The notes under the pieces were generated by a model. That model had not been told where the DNA came from. It made no database searches and saw nothing but the letters and a program-made list of their open reading frames with translations. Shown here in pieces: positions 9,776-22,904 of a stretch of DNA of 64,000 nt. A program made the position numbers and the translations under genes. The DNA is from Callaeas wilsoni (lineage: Eukaryota > Chordata > Aves > Passeriformes > Callaeidae), in contig VWPU01017409.1 of the NCBI GenBank assembly GCA_013398955.1, positions 1 to 64,000 on the forward strand, given 5' to 3'. Within the stretch, counting starts at the first letter, position 1. Each line of letters starts with the position of its first letter.

Positions 9776-12700
9776 CTATTTTCTTAGAACTAAGCAAACG
9801 GCAAGATGCCTGATGTTTTTTGGGGCATTACCACACTGATGTCTCACAATAAGAAAACAATTTTGCAGAAAAAAAACCCTATTTTGAGTGTCTTGTATGA
9901 AATCAATTTGCATTTCTATTACTTTCTAACGAAAAACATTGCAGTTTACATACTTCACTATATTTATATGGCTTTTATAAGCTTGTCAAGTTATCTATTT
10001 TTTTAGCCCTCCATTAAGTGCTCTAAAATAATTGTGTTTACTGTATTAGGCACTTCTGTCTTTTCTAAAGAAAATTAGATGAAAACTAGGAGTTGATATC
10101 TTATCTAAGACCAACAGGCTTCCAACTCCAATACCCTGACAGTGCCCAGTGTCAAATACACTTCGAAGCAAAATAAGTAGGCAAAAGTATCAAATAAATA
10201 TGCAATAACTAGTTGGTACTAGACTTTCCTCTTAATTACCACCAGACTGTCATTAATTTATGCCAAAAATAACAAATTTTATCTACAGTGTAAAAATATT
10301 TTTTTGCTGTAACTCCTGTAATTCTTTTTACCCATATAAAGATCTAATACTCTACGAATTGAAAATCCATTTTAAAATTCCAAAATAAGGTAGAGCAAAG
10401 GAAATGCAAATCAGCAGACATTACATTCTCAAACATGAGTAATGACTCAGCGTTGTTCAGATGTGCATTTTGATTTCTACAGCTGCATCTTGCAGAGCAT
10501 TTCTCAGTCAGATTGAAGCTCTAAACAATCTGGTGATTCTACAGTCTGTGACATCTAATAGCTCATTTACTTTTTCCTACCTGTCACAACAACATAACAA
10601 TCTATTTAAGGAGCTCTTATTTAAGATTTGCCTCCTATGAAAAAACCTGTGTTCTGGGACATGATTCAGAGGGATGAGAGGTCAGGTAGGTACAAGCAGA
10701 TAATATAGCTTTTGGGCCATTCTTTCTGAAGAAACTAACTTCACAAATGCCATTTTGAGTGAGAACTTTCTTATTCTCTGTTTAGGAAACAATATGGTTC
10801 ACGCATAACTGCAACGTACACAAAAAGAAAGAGGACAAGAAAATATTAAAAATAATCTCCACATTTCATTAAAACATCCAGTCAAACCATCTTGTGTATT
10901 TGTGCATTTAAACATAGGGGTATGTATCTTTATATAAAGCACAAACATATATAAAGCATGTATTTCCATATCATATGGATACATCTACTCCCCCGTATGT
11001 GACATGGAATAGTGGGCAGACAGTAAACCAAAATATCCCTGCTTCTCATTTGCCGTGTTTCAGGATGAACTAGAAAAGTATTTACAAGCAAGAAACGCTA
11101 AGGTATTGGAAAAAAATATATTTTTAAAAAATAAATTAAATAAAATAAAAGGGTGTTTGCCAATGGAAATTGAAAAGTTCCCTTCAAACGCAAAGGACAA
11201 TTGAAAGCAGTCTCCAGAGGAGGAAAACAAAACCCAAAACAACCCAAAATAAAGTCTTGATTGCTTAAACAATTCTAAAATGTTGGAAAAAGAAATTAAT
11301 CTGGAGAGAAATTAGCTAATTGGTATAGCTGGTTATGAGTAAGTGGTAAAAGAATAGCAACCTATTTCAGAAAGCTAAGACTAAGTTCAAATGAAATGGA
11401 TGCAGCAGACTGGTTGAAGAACAAGTTTATGATTCAAGAGTAGCAGAAAGAAGAGACATAAATTGAAAGGATGTAAGACCATATTGGCTGTACATGCTCT
11501 CAAGCGGAAATTCAGAAAATCTGGAAAGTTAGAATTACAGGTATTGATTTCACTAAAAAGATAAAAAGTTACTATTATATTGGAAGATCTCATTTGGCCC
11601 GTACTGAGTAACAAGTTTAGCATGTATTACTTGTCATAGTACAAAGAATTCTTAATTGCTTGAGATGCAATTTCACAGCTCAAGTCTTCGAGTGAATCCA
11701 TGATTGCTTATTTAGTGCTGGTGTATATTTTAAGAGATGTGGGGAAAAAATTCTCTGGAGTAATTTCTTTTTCAAAAATGAAAACTTGACTTTCTAGCAT
11801 AGCAACCAAGTTATCTCTATGGGTAAAAATACAGCTCCTTGTTATTTTGCTAATACTTGTCTAAATATGTTTTGTTTTCAGGAGGCAACTGAAAGGAATC
11901 TGATGTATGAACAGCCTTTATGACTGATGGTGATGGTTTGATGAGTGAAATCCCTGTTCTTCTTCAGAAGGAATTTTACATCAATAAACTTTTTCTCTGC
12001 ACTGAAAAATAGGGATCTCAAAACAAAACAGTTCAAAGTGAGAGAAGTTCTCTTCCATTAGAGAAGTTTTTAAAAATTCTCATGAAATACTTAATTCGGT
12101 GAAAATAGCTTTGTCATAATATTCAGGTGCTCATTGGTAATCAAATTATGGTTTTCCTTCTCAATGCTTAACATTTGTAATAACCAGGATGCACTCAACA
12201 TTGTCTATTATCTTGGAAACATTTCAGGTGCCTGATAGGCTTAAGTTTTAGGAAAAAATATTCATTGTAACTGCAAAAGATAATTAACCTGTTAAGTACC
12301 ATTCAAGGCTAAAAGAAATGCTGCTACAGTATGTCAATTAAAATTACTTACAATTAAACTATTTTTAAAGAATTCTCACAGTGATATTTCAAGATTTTTG
12401 CACGGCCTGAGAAAAGCTGTACTTAATACAATACCCAAAGAGATTAAGGTGGATTCAGTTTTTATAGACATAAGATCGTCAAAGGGAAACCTTTTAGAAA
12501 CTTTAATGGAAGGCTTCAGAAAAAGGTAAATATGATCCAGCTTCATGAGCCTCAGCCACCAGAGGATGATACAGCCTATTTGTAAACAAATGGTTATTTA
12601 TTAGCTGTGGTATTTGAGAGATGATGATTGCTAGGGATTTATAAGTAAGTCATCTCATTTCTCTTAATCGTGGCAATGACTCAATTTTCCTAGCTAGAAT

Positions 12701-15700
12701 GGAGTTTCAGTATGTTCCACCAATCTTGCAATACACTTTAACACTTGGGTATTTTGGGGTTTTTTCTTAACTCTAAGCAACAGTGATCATAAGACATGAT
12801 ATCTGTGGGGAGCATTTACCATGACAAAGCACTGCATACTAAGCAGAACTACAGTCAAAATACTCTTTTCTGTTTCATTACAAAACTTCATTCTTAATTT
12901 GATGTAGAAGTAAATATCAGTGCTATTTAAAATGACAGCAGGGAAGAAATGGTAAAGAGTAAGAAAAAGAAAAGTATTAAGGTTGCATAATAACCCAGTT
13001 AGTTCTACTGTACAAAGGCAAAGGAAACTCTTAAATGCTTATTAACAGTCAGTTTTTAAATACAGAGCACCATACAGTGTGTGGGAATGGGTCAGTTGCT
13101 GTCTCCAGAGCTCTAGTAAATTGGGCAACATAGCTGAAATGACCAGAAAGTAATTTACTGGATTTCTGTCCTTTGACCTTGCAAATTTCTCATCACTGAA
13201 CTTTTCCAGGCAGCTGCATTTTGAGCTTTTACATATACCCCTATCTTTTAAACTTTACGAGTTTAAATATGTCTCAGACACTTTCATTACTTGGATATCA
13301 TGATTTAGACTTTTCCTCCTCAGAGGCACGTGATGGCAGAAACACAAAGTACAATGTAAACTCTTAAGGGAATTCTTAGAATGACTGATTCATGTCAGGT
13401 TTCAGTAAAAAACTTGCCATTATGAATTTTTGAGGAAATAAGTATATGTTGCGCATAAAAGCCCAAAGAACAACAGGACTATGTTTGGAAAGTCAGTGCA
13501 ACTTCCTAGCTTTTAAAAGCAAAAATTCTAAACACATGTTACATCATATGTACACACTCTCAACTGGTTTGTGTTGGTGGGTACAGCACAGACCTCTGAC
13601 ATGAAATCTAGAAAAGTACTTGAGTTGTGAAAAGCTGTCCCTCTTCTGTGAATCAGCCACAAGAGGCAGATGAGACATGCCCATCATCTGGCCTACAGAA
13701 TTATTACCTGGCAGGAGCAAAAGACTAGTTCTAGGGGCAGACAAAGGTAATACCTATCTATCATTTTCCAAACATAAATCTTCCACAGGTGCTATTTTGT
13801 GTACATCCATATTACAGTCATAGATTCTTTGGTGGCCTTCCCAGTCAAATAATTTCTTTCTGAGAGCCAGACTTTTCGCACTCTTTTCTATTAACTTTGC
13901 ATTTTAACTCCACTTTTCTCTGCCTTCATTTCTTTTCCCTAATAATTTCAGTTACTCTCTCTTGCCCTGTGCTCCATCATTGCCCCCATCCTTGTAACAC
14001 TCAGGCCCAGCTCCTAATGCTCCACTTAGGCAGTTTTCCTTTTATTGCTGTGGCATCAGCAGGGGTTCTTTGACACTAAAAGAGAGATAATCTCCTGCTA
14101 CAAGCTCTGTTCTCCAAACCACAATACTTGTCAAAGAGAGGAGGAATTGCATAAAGCCCCACTTGGCCCCTTCAGTCCAGGCAAGGAGCAGATCCAGTGA
14201 AGATGAAGCTTTGGAGAAGGTAACTGCCAAAACCTAGTGGCTAAAAACGTGGAGGCTTTTTCTTTCTTTTTTTTTTTTTTTCCCACAGGAGGTTATAAAT
14301 GCAAGCCAAATGTAGGCAGATTTTCACATGGTAGCTCATGCCAAACTTTAGGCCACTGTCCCAGAACATAAAGATAATACAGTTTCCTTGGTAATTGTAA
14401 ACATTTCTCATAGGAGCAAAAATATTTTCATATGAAATCTATTGTGAGGCATGGATCTGCTTGCTTAAGCTTTCCAAAACGAATAAAGTACTACATTCAT
14501 TTCAGCCTGAGGCAGACACCTGCCATGGAAAACTTCAAATTGAGTATTTAAAATTTAGCAAAATTGTATTATATCTGAAGACAGTTAATAATGGGAAAAG
14601 ACAGTGTCTTAAAGAAGGGAATTTCTTATGTGTTTATTTTAGATTTTAACTGTACCCAGCATTGTGGGGATTGAGTTATTTCCTCTCAAGGGGATGAGAG
14701 TCATTTTACAGACAATCTTAAAAACAGAATTTAACTACAGCTATCTGCTTTGTTCTTCAAGGGCATGGGAGATGCTTCAAAAAGGCTAAATTGTGAACTG
14801 AACAAAGCTTGTTTTAATAATTTCTGTATATCTATTTGCAAGGCATCTGAAAAAATACCCATGTGATTTCACTAGATGCAGTGATACTGTATGTGTTTCC
14901 CAGGATGAGATTAGGCAGATTGCTTTGGGTTTGCTCCACAGGGGACAGGTCAACTACCTTTATTGCATGCCATCAGCAATGTGCCACTGAGAAATTTCCA
15001 AAAGATTAAATATTTCTCAGGATTAAGAGGCCCGGTTAAAACAGAAAATTTCCTTTTTTGTTTTTGCTACATGTAATGCCTATTAGGGGGCTATAAAGGG
15101 GATTATGGAATCATAAAGTATCAACAGTATTGTTTGCTGAGGTGTTTTTGTTCTTATTGCTTTTATTTATGAAAGTACATGCATTTTCAATTTGTATATG
15201 TATGTATATTTTTATTAAAATAAATGCAGAATAATGTGTTGTTTAGTCTCCCTAGACAACTGCTGCATTTCTCAAGTCAATGTGCCAGTTAAGCTTTGCT
15301 TTGTGGTTGGAAGTGGCATTTGGTATAATTATTAAAGAGAAGAGATTTTCAAGGATTCAAAGGATTGCTTATCAGCAAGTACTCTTTATGTGACTCCATA
15401 ATACTTCCCTGTTCTGTAGCAGAGGTTTCTTTAAAATTCCCTCTATAATCAAGAAGAATGAAATTTAAGAACCATGCTAATAATGGTAAACTCTATTTCT
15501 TGTTAATTATTTCTCAGTCTCACATAGTCCCTCTTTCAGTTTATATTATCTAACTGAATAATACAAGATTCACATATTTTGGAATATACTCTTTTTGATT
15601 AAAATGTTATCAAGCACAAGATACAGAATCTCAGTCAATCAAATAATTACTAAAACAATTATCAGAGCCTCACATCACAATTCCATATTTTTAGTATTAA

Positions 15701-16025
15701 ATTTTTGATTTTCTTTTGGAAGAAGTTGTAACCTTCTGTCCTTGTGTTTGCTCAATACACAAATGAAGGCTGGCACAAGGTACATAATTTCACAACATTA
15801 CAGGTCAGTCTCAGAGACTGCAGGAATATGGATGGAGTATCTTATTTTTGTCTAAAGTCTCACAGAGCCTCCACTTTATCTTTCCAACTATTTTACTCCT
15901 AGATCTGACCCTGTCTTTAAAATGGGCATCATGCAGTGAAGCACAGAAGTTCAGATGGCATAGATCTATTTTGAAACTTTTACTTCCAATACATGTCCTC
16001 TAGAACTTTAAGAAAATCAGTCTCA

Positions 16026-16145
16026 GATCAGGGTCCCATTGTGCTAGAAGCTGTACCCAAAAAAAAAAAAAAAAAAAAAGAGAGAGGACAAAGATGACTC
16101 CTACTCCAAAGAACAAAAATAAAAAAGAAGACTAGGGGGGACATA
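16026..16145 (+). repeat. Ancient SINE relic with internal poly-A expansion
   Basis: GGTCCCATTGTGCTAGAAGC, continuing TGTACCC, matches the amniote MIR/CORE-SINE tail consensus (CCCATTGTGCTAGGCGCTGTACAAAC...). It is followed by a run of 21 A (16059-16079), then a GACTCCTACTCCAAAGAACA segment that parallels CCCTGCCCCAAAGAGCTTAC. The A-run sits where the consensus has ACAAACACATA and is probably a secondary expansion. Confidence 0.55.
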
Positions 16146-18021
16146 ATAATGCTGGTAGATTTTAATAGGCACTTAGGCATTAATATAAGTATTAGTAGGC
16201 ATTGATGCTGTATCGGAAGATGAATTCTGACATTAGAGACCATGCTATATAATTTAAGACTTTTAAACTAGGTAAGAAATACCAAAGCAAGTGCCAATGG
16301 AAATAGTCTGAGACCAGCAAGACTGTACTTTCCACTTCTGCCAGACTTAATCTCAGAGTAACTGAATTAGTTTTAGGTTTAACTTAGCATATCTGGAGAA
16401 AGACTGACAAAAATACATACATCCACTTGCCTTATTTGTGCTAACACTGCTTGGGGTTAGGGCTCAGAGATAAAATGGGGCCCTACCCTGAGAAAACATT
16501 TCACTGCCACTGATTCTGTGTTCATACTCAGCGTTCCAGATGCAGATACATTAGGATTCTTGCTTCTTTGCAGCTTATTGTTTAGAACTAGGATAAGGTT
16601 TTTCCCTAACAGCTGCCCAACTGTTGACATTTTTCTGCTCTTTTAGAACTCTTTTTTCTTTTTTTTTTTTGTCATAGGACTGCAGTCTTTCTGCCAAGCT
16701 TATCAATAATGCACTGCATATGTGTATCTTTTGCAAAATATTCATATTACACTGTTTTCTAAATTATTTATTTTGTCTCATGTCTCCTGCATTCAACATT
16801 TTTTAAGCCTCAGTCCCTTGAAATATTTTCTCTCTTTGGGACAGGAACACTGAACTCTTCCTGATGCCTAACTCAAGTGTGGAAATCAACATGACATATC
16901 ACATATATTAAGTTTGCTATACTGAAATGTCAAGTGCAGTTCTGGAGAAGGTATGAAGGACACCCAGTGCCTAAGGAGACAGACTGAACGACCATTTCCT
17001 GAGATACCTGCAGCCAGAAAGGAGGAATGTGATCATGGCATAAAATAGACCTATTCGAACCTCGCAGCACCCTTGGAAGACGATAGCTGAGCAAACTTTC
17101 TGTATGTGGCTTGACAAAGTGACAAGCAGCTGCAGAATAGTCTAGTGACAATAGCAATGGAGATTTCCAGTACATTCCACATGCTTTGGAATGCAGATTA
17201 CATATCCAAGGTCTCGTAAGAGTTAGCACTTAGTATCATCCTAACATTGTCTTTTCATTTACTATTGCTCATGTTAAACTGCACAGTACTGTACACATGC
17301 CAGTTTCCATTTTATTATACAGGATCTGTTTTCTTAGGGAATGCTCATTAATTTCTCTTCAGTTAGCTGTTAGGCATGTTATATAGGCTTTGTTTTTGTG
17401 GAGTGTGTGTTTAAAGCCCATTTCTTAAGGTCCATAATTGTCCCAGGCACAGAGTGTTTGGGTATGAATGGTGTGTTTATTGTGTACTGGAAAACTGAAA
17501 GTGAAATATATTTGGGGTGTATATCTGCTGCAGACTGTGAACTTAGATCATGTCCTAGCAAGCTGGAGCATGCTTCTGTCTGAACCACACATGGCCAAGC
17601 ACCAGCTGCCTTGCAGTGCCATAACATGGCCCAGGACGAGTCAGCCACGTCACTCTTCATAGGAGCATCCCAATGTTGTGACATACAAAGGCAGATGGAT
17701 TTGTAGGCTGTTGGAACTCCAGAAGCTTTTCTAAGCCTGTAGGAAATGCTACAAGTGTCCTGTATTTGACCATGAAAAGCACTGAGACACATCAAGAGCA
17801 CAGCAGCCTTAGTGAGCTCCATGTCAACCAGCCTACCCTTCCAATATCAAAAAAGTGTTTGATTTCAACTCTTTCTTACAAAGAAAAGAAAGCTCTGAGA
17901 TACTTAGAGCAAATAATTATAATAATTACTGACAGAGTAATTATTATTACAGTGTTCCACCTGTTCTCTCATTCTCCACCATTGCACCAGCAACTCACTT
18001 GTTCATTCTTGGCCTGAGTGA
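16146..18021. other. Unique sequence, no gene seen
   Basis: No supported gene or clear repeat. A 147-codon minus-strand open frame at 17379-17822 lies in a slightly GC-richer patch but shows no domain, and several other frames are open over the same bases, so I do not call it. Confidence 0.45.
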
Positions 18022-18074
18022 AGCACTGCAGTTTCTTTCCAGCTTCTCCAGTGATGAAGAGAAACTGCAGTGCT
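18022..18074. repeat. Perfect 15-bp inverted repeat (stem-loop)
   Basis: AGCACTGCAGTTTCT (18022-18036) is exactly complementary to AGAAACTGCAGTGCT (18060-18074) across a 23-base loop. Within the loop CTTC and GAAG can add four pairs, with an asymmetric bulge. The stem is GC-balanced, unlike the AT-only palindromes common in this kind of DNA. It could be a structured RNA, a cruciform-prone site or a chance palindrome. It is shorter than a typical microRNA precursor. Confidence 0.75.
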
Positions 18075-18559
18075 GTACAGGACCTTAAAATGTGAGTGCA
18101 GAAAATATGCTTTGCAGCTCTTTGGTTGGCAGAATGCCCCACCGTATGACCCAGCCTGCAGAGAATGACCTGAAACAATGGAAATGGGACACAGCCTTTC
18201 CCTCTGCCATGAGCAGCTGTACTGCACCTACCTCTGGCCTTAGAGATACTGAGGGATTATAGTTCTTCTGCTTGTAGCAATGAACTCACATCATCCATTA
18301 ATTTTGTGCATGGTAAAAATGCTTCATTGTGGTGATACCTCCTCTCTTGCAACCAGCTCACAAAATTGATGAGATAAACTTGAGAGAGCAAGATGCACTA
18401 TTCTGAAAGATGATACAGTTTATTTATATGTTCTGCAGATCAGAGAGCTCAAGAAGGGAGTTTGCCTCCAAAATAAAATTTCTGGTTTTATTCCATGTTC
18501 TGATTCACAATCATATACTATTTGCTGTTCAATTATTGTCCTTGTAGCTTCTTTATTTT

Positions 18560-18890
18560 TACTACTTTCCATGTTTCTAACACTGAACTTTTTTCGCATT
18601 ATTTTTCTCCATATAATTAACTTTGAATTTTCTAAGCAAATTTTCCTTGGTTTACTTATTTCTTTCCTGTATTTGCAACCTCCTTTTGCTCTTCTGTTTT
18701 ATCTCTGTTTTCACTAATATTTGCAACACCTTCTAATTTAGCATCATCTATGAAAGTTGCTATCTTCTTTTTAACACTCCTCTCTTTCAGATTATTAATA
18801 ATACTGTTAAATAAGACATGTTTAAGAGATTGTGCTGCTCCCTTTCTTGCATTCTCAATGATTCTTTGCAGCATGCAACCTGAAGAAATA
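18560..18890 (-). mobile_element. Ancient CR1/L3-like LINE fragment (antisense)
   Basis: Read on the plus strand it contains TTAGCATCATCTATGAAAGT, then CTCTTTCAGATTATTAATAA and TACTGTTAAATAAGAC. These follow the antisense of the CR1/L3 reverse-transcriptase C-terminal region (TTTGGTGTCATCTGCAAATT..., ...AGGTCATTAATGAA..., ...ATGTTGAA). It is strongly diverged with no open frame left. The assignment rests on remembered consensus. Confidence 0.6.
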
Positions 18891-20695
18891 TTTTTCTCTA
18901 AAGATCAATGTCAATAAATGGCAGGACATATTGGTTAGGGAGCATTTTGAGGAACTGTCACCTCTCTGATCTTTCAACAAAAACCACTCCTAATTTACCC
19001 TCAGAGAGTTCACAAACTCAAGTTTTACTAAATTTAAGTAGAATATTCACGGGTTGTAGATGCAGCTAGAGATTTTTTATAAATCCACTGCTCTGAAGAA
19101 ACTGTCCTATCCAGCCACATCAATCTATTAAGTCTAACTTCTGCTCCTTCCATGCATGCTAAAATCCTGCTCTGCATGCCATTCTCGTCCAAGTACAGCC
19201 AGCTGAGACAAGATGATGTGCCATTTATCTTGCTGCAAGATAGGCAGAAATGGTACTGTGCCCATACTGCTCATAATATTTTGGCTGTCAATCACCTGCT
19301 ACAAGTACCCGAACAGTGAGAAACTCAGAGATAACTCCTCTCCCATATCCATTACCAACAATCTTTGGTCAAAATGTTCAGGTGTAACCAAGATACCAAG
19401 GAACCAGGGAATTTTCTGTTACATCTTTCTCACCTCTATATTAATTTTGGTAAAGCATAAAGCTATTTCTTCAGTTATTTGTTTAATGGTGAAATATTAC
19501 TGCTTTGCTAAGACTTCTGTATGGCAGGAAACTCTTAGACTAGCATTTAACCTAATTAATCAGTTTTTTCTAACTCTATTCCTACTAAATATCTGAAAAG
19601 AAGACAAAAGATCAATTTGTTTAATATATGTGAAATGCTGTATTAGTAAGCATGTTTAATACAGTACATCATGCATGCTTATATTTTGTTTCGTAAACCT
19701 TCAAGCATCCTGTGAAGTTCAGTTACATTTTTAAGTATTTCTCATAGCAATGGAGACAAGACTCTTCTAGCTCAAAAGAATTTTAATACGTTTTCTTAGT
19801 GATTACCAGTTTGACTCTTGGTTTAGTAAAGTGAGATGGATCCCAGCATAGCTGTCTGGTGAAAACCAATATATAGCTCCAAGATGTATCATATTTTATT
19901 ACAGACCTTTTAGGGTACCTCTAGTAACTGCATTTAACAGAAATGTCTTGCCATTTGCATTTCTGTCTGAGCTAGCAATTACTAGAGTTCAAGTTTGAAC
20001 TGAATATTTTTGACTTCACTACCTCTTCTACTACCTGAAGCTACCTGTTTCATTACCTGAAGCTGTTAGACACAACTTCAAAATAATGTGAAGCAAGAAT
20101 GAACAGGTATTGTCATCAAAAGGAGGGATCTCCTGCAGCCACTATTCCTGCCCTTGCTCTAGTCCCTCTCTTACATCACCAGATGTACTTGCGTGACTAC
20201 ATGGTGAACTGGATAAACAAAGTAACCTGGCTAATCTCTAACTCCTTGCTGGAGGGAATATGGGATTATTTTGATCCAGGTTGGTTCTCTGATCTTATTT
20301 ACTAAACACTCAGAAAAATACTTCACTGCATCAAGGGATACTGAGAAAAACAAAGCACCAAAGTCAGAAGGACTGGACTGCAGCAATGTCAATTTGATGC
20401 TTTGAAGCTATGATACTAGAGAAGTGTGATTATAATCAAATTGTACCTAAAATACATCAGTGGTCCTAGTGAACTGTGATGAAAAGGCAGCCATGAGAGA
20501 GTTCCTGGAAATCACCAATCTAGGTAGCATAATTACTAAAACAAGATAAATTATTAGCTAATTCGTAAAAGCATAAAACCTTCTTTTTCCTAAAGTGTTT
20601 CATATTGCCTGATAATAATTCCTCTCTAGTCTGTGAAGAAACTGTTTATTAAAACTTTGCTTATTTTGGCTTACTTACTTTTAAATCGTCTCAGA
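18891..20695. other. Mostly unique sequence between two ancient CR1 pieces
   Basis: No supported gene. The plus-strand open frame of 127 codons at 19213-19596 has a hydrophobic composition but no recognisable domain. The stretch may include unrecognised decayed CR1 sequence, since the pieces at both ends are in the same orientation and in LINE order. Confidence 0.4.
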
Positions 20696-21050
20696 ATTTC
20701 GGCCTTACCTCTTGGCTGCTTTATTTTTATTGCTAATTTCATCTGAGAGATTTTTTCAGAAATTCTTTTAAAAAATCAAAGTAAATTACTTCCTCAAGAT
20801 GCCCTTTATACACTGTACTGTTGACTCAAAGAATTTAGCTGGTCAAGTTTGTGTGATTTACCCTTGTGGCAGCTAGGCTGGTTTGATCGTATCAGCATAT
20901 ATTTATCCAAGAGTTTCATTACTTTCTCCTTAATTATACTGCATCAGTTTTTATAATACTGAAGAGAAGTTTGCCAGCCTGTGATACCTGGAGTCATTCC
21001 TGAATCTTTTAAGAGATGGGAACAATGCTAGACATTTTTTAAACATTGCA
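20696..21050 (-). mobile_element. Ancient CR1/L3-like LINE fragment (antisense), upstream segment
   Basis: Plus-strand phrases such as TTCCTCAAGATGCCCTTTAT, GAAGTTTGCCAGCCTGTGAT followed by ACCTGGAGTCA, and TTTTAAGAGATGGGAACAAT follow the antisense CR1/L3 consensus (...GAAGTTAGGCTTACTGGCCTGTAATT..., ...CTTTTTTAAAGATGGGAACAA). It lies 5' of the 18.6-kb fragment in element order, so both may come from one insertion. Confidence 0.6.
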
Positions 21051-22904
21051 ATTTTTTGCTTTAAGTGATGTATAGATTTTAGAGCTTCCCTTTCTCATTT
21101 TATGTTTCTCTTCTGCTCTGAGTTCGTCTTTTAGTCACAAGCAACATGTAGCAAAGAAGTATTTTCAAAGACAAGTTATGTTTGCTTGAGGCCAGAAAAA
21201 ATGCTAAAAGATAACTGGCCTACACGAGGTGATTTATTACTTAAAATATTTCTTAACATTAATATGTAATTATGTGACACTTTAGGAAACCTCAATAACA
21301 ACAGTTGTCAGAAATAGAATTGTTTTGAGAATAATTTCAGTAATAATTTCTTTATAAAAAGTCTCAAAAAGAATTAAATTATTGCAAAAATTGCACAAAA
21401 CAATTTTAAAAGGCTTTTCATTTAAAAATTAATGTGAGGATGATGACCATTCATCCTGTAGAATAGAGAAGTGAAGGCCTTTATATTTAAAATTAATATT
21501 TTATCTGTCTCTTTCTGCCTCTTTCCTAATTCCATTTTTATCCACTTTGTTCTGTTTCTCTCTTCCTTCCCTACTCCTTAGGGTGGGAGGAAAGAGATTT
21601 GCTTTGATCTTTATTATATTTTGTAGCTTTTTCTTTTTTAAGTATAATTTTAGTTTTAGGACAGTGAAATGAGCATGCCTTGGATATTCTCTAACATATC
21701 TAAAAGCTGTGTAGCAGCTAATAATCCTCTGGACAAACATACTATTTTTGAAGTGAGAAAACTCTCAGAGTTAAATTTTCTGGTGCTGAACTTAATGTTA
21801 ACCAAAAGGGATTATGCATGAGGATCAAAGGACAATTAAACCCCATTATTGTTTAATATTGGAAAAAATCAGTGTCAAGACTTTACAGTCAAAATGCAGT
21901 TTCTAACCACTGAAAGATATTTGCAAATCAGTTCCAAACATATAAATATCCAGCATTTTCCTATAATGCATTGAAAATTGATTTAGAATCAGAGAAACTT
22001 GACTGGTTTTATTTTAGCAGCTATCTAAACAGTCATATTTCAGTTATCTGCAGTTTTTTAAAATGAAAATAAAGATATTTCTATGTGGGAAAAAATACTA
22101 CTTCAGTTTGCAAGCTTAAACCAGAAAATACAACAAGTTTTTTGAAAATTGTATCACGTCATGCAATTATCACTTAAAATAATGATTCCTTTTAATAGTT
22201 CAATATAATAGAATAGTTCAAACTATTCTACTTCATGAAGAACCAGTGAGTTTGTGGGAAAGTGGGCAATATGTGAGTACAGTTCAGCAGGGCAGTAGTG
22301 ACAGTGTGGTGACACAAGTCACTTAAGTGATTCTCCATGGCTGAATCCCAAGGTATGCCATAAAGTAAATGCAAAGGATCTGGCTTTGAGCACCCTGGTC
22401 TAGGGAAAGATATCGCTGCCCATGACTGGGGACTTGGATTGGGCGATATTTTAAAGTTACTTTCAACCCAAAGCATTCTATAGTTCTCTGTAAAAATAAA
22501 CTTAATAAAGCAATATTTATTAGATGCTGTCATTATTTCTGTACCATCTAAGCTAATGAAAAATGATATGTAAAAAAACCCCCCTGGCATTTAGCAAGAA
22601 TGCTGTGAATATTGTCTCATGATGAGCTACAATATTATTCTGGACTGTGAAAAATGACTGTATTTTCAAGCCCTGTCTCTATCTCATATGACTGGGTGCC
22701 TCTACGGTATTTTTCCTGGTACTAGATTACAAATAAATGTTCAAAGGTGAGGTATCATGGTTCTGACGATGGTACCAACAAAACAGAGTAAAAAAAGTGG
22801 CTGCTTAGATAGCATGTGCTTTTGAAGAGAACTGTGGTAGGAAACAGTATTCAGTGCATGTCTGCCTTCAGAATGCTCTCTCTCAGTGATAATGCGCCAG
22901 CAAG
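21051..22904. other. Unique AT-rich sequence, no gene seen
   Basis: Only short open frames without domains, and no clear repeat. Confidence 0.45.

Larger units (their letters stand above)
7916..16025. other. Unique AT-rich sequence with scattered motif clusters, no gene seen
   Basis: No supported gene. Listed separately are an octamer/inverted-repeat cluster (8.2-8.36 kb) and a possible LTR-terminus fragment (9.75 kb). A 10-bp duplication (TGGATCTACC) lies at 9341-9360. A T-tract at 14267-14281 followed by CCCACAG mimics a splice acceptor but leads into no open exon. The stretch from about 14.9 to 15.4 kb is free of repeats and rich in homeodomain-type ATTA motifs, and could be a conserved enhancer. 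Confidence 0.45.

Noticed and set aside
14267..14288. T-tract plus CCCACAG as a splice acceptor
   Set aside because: No open exon with a donor follows; poly-T plus CAG is common by chance.
16059..16079. Run of 21 A as a retrocopy poly-A tail
   Set aside because: The sequence before and after it belongs to one SINE relic, so the run is better explained as an internal expansion.
17051..17075. TTCGAACC-like word as a tRNA B box
   Set aside because: No A box at the right distance and no cloverleaf could be drawn.
17379..17822. 147-codon minus-strand open frame with a hydrophobic start
   Set aside because: No recognisable family, and three plus-strand frames are open over the same bases; consistent with chance.
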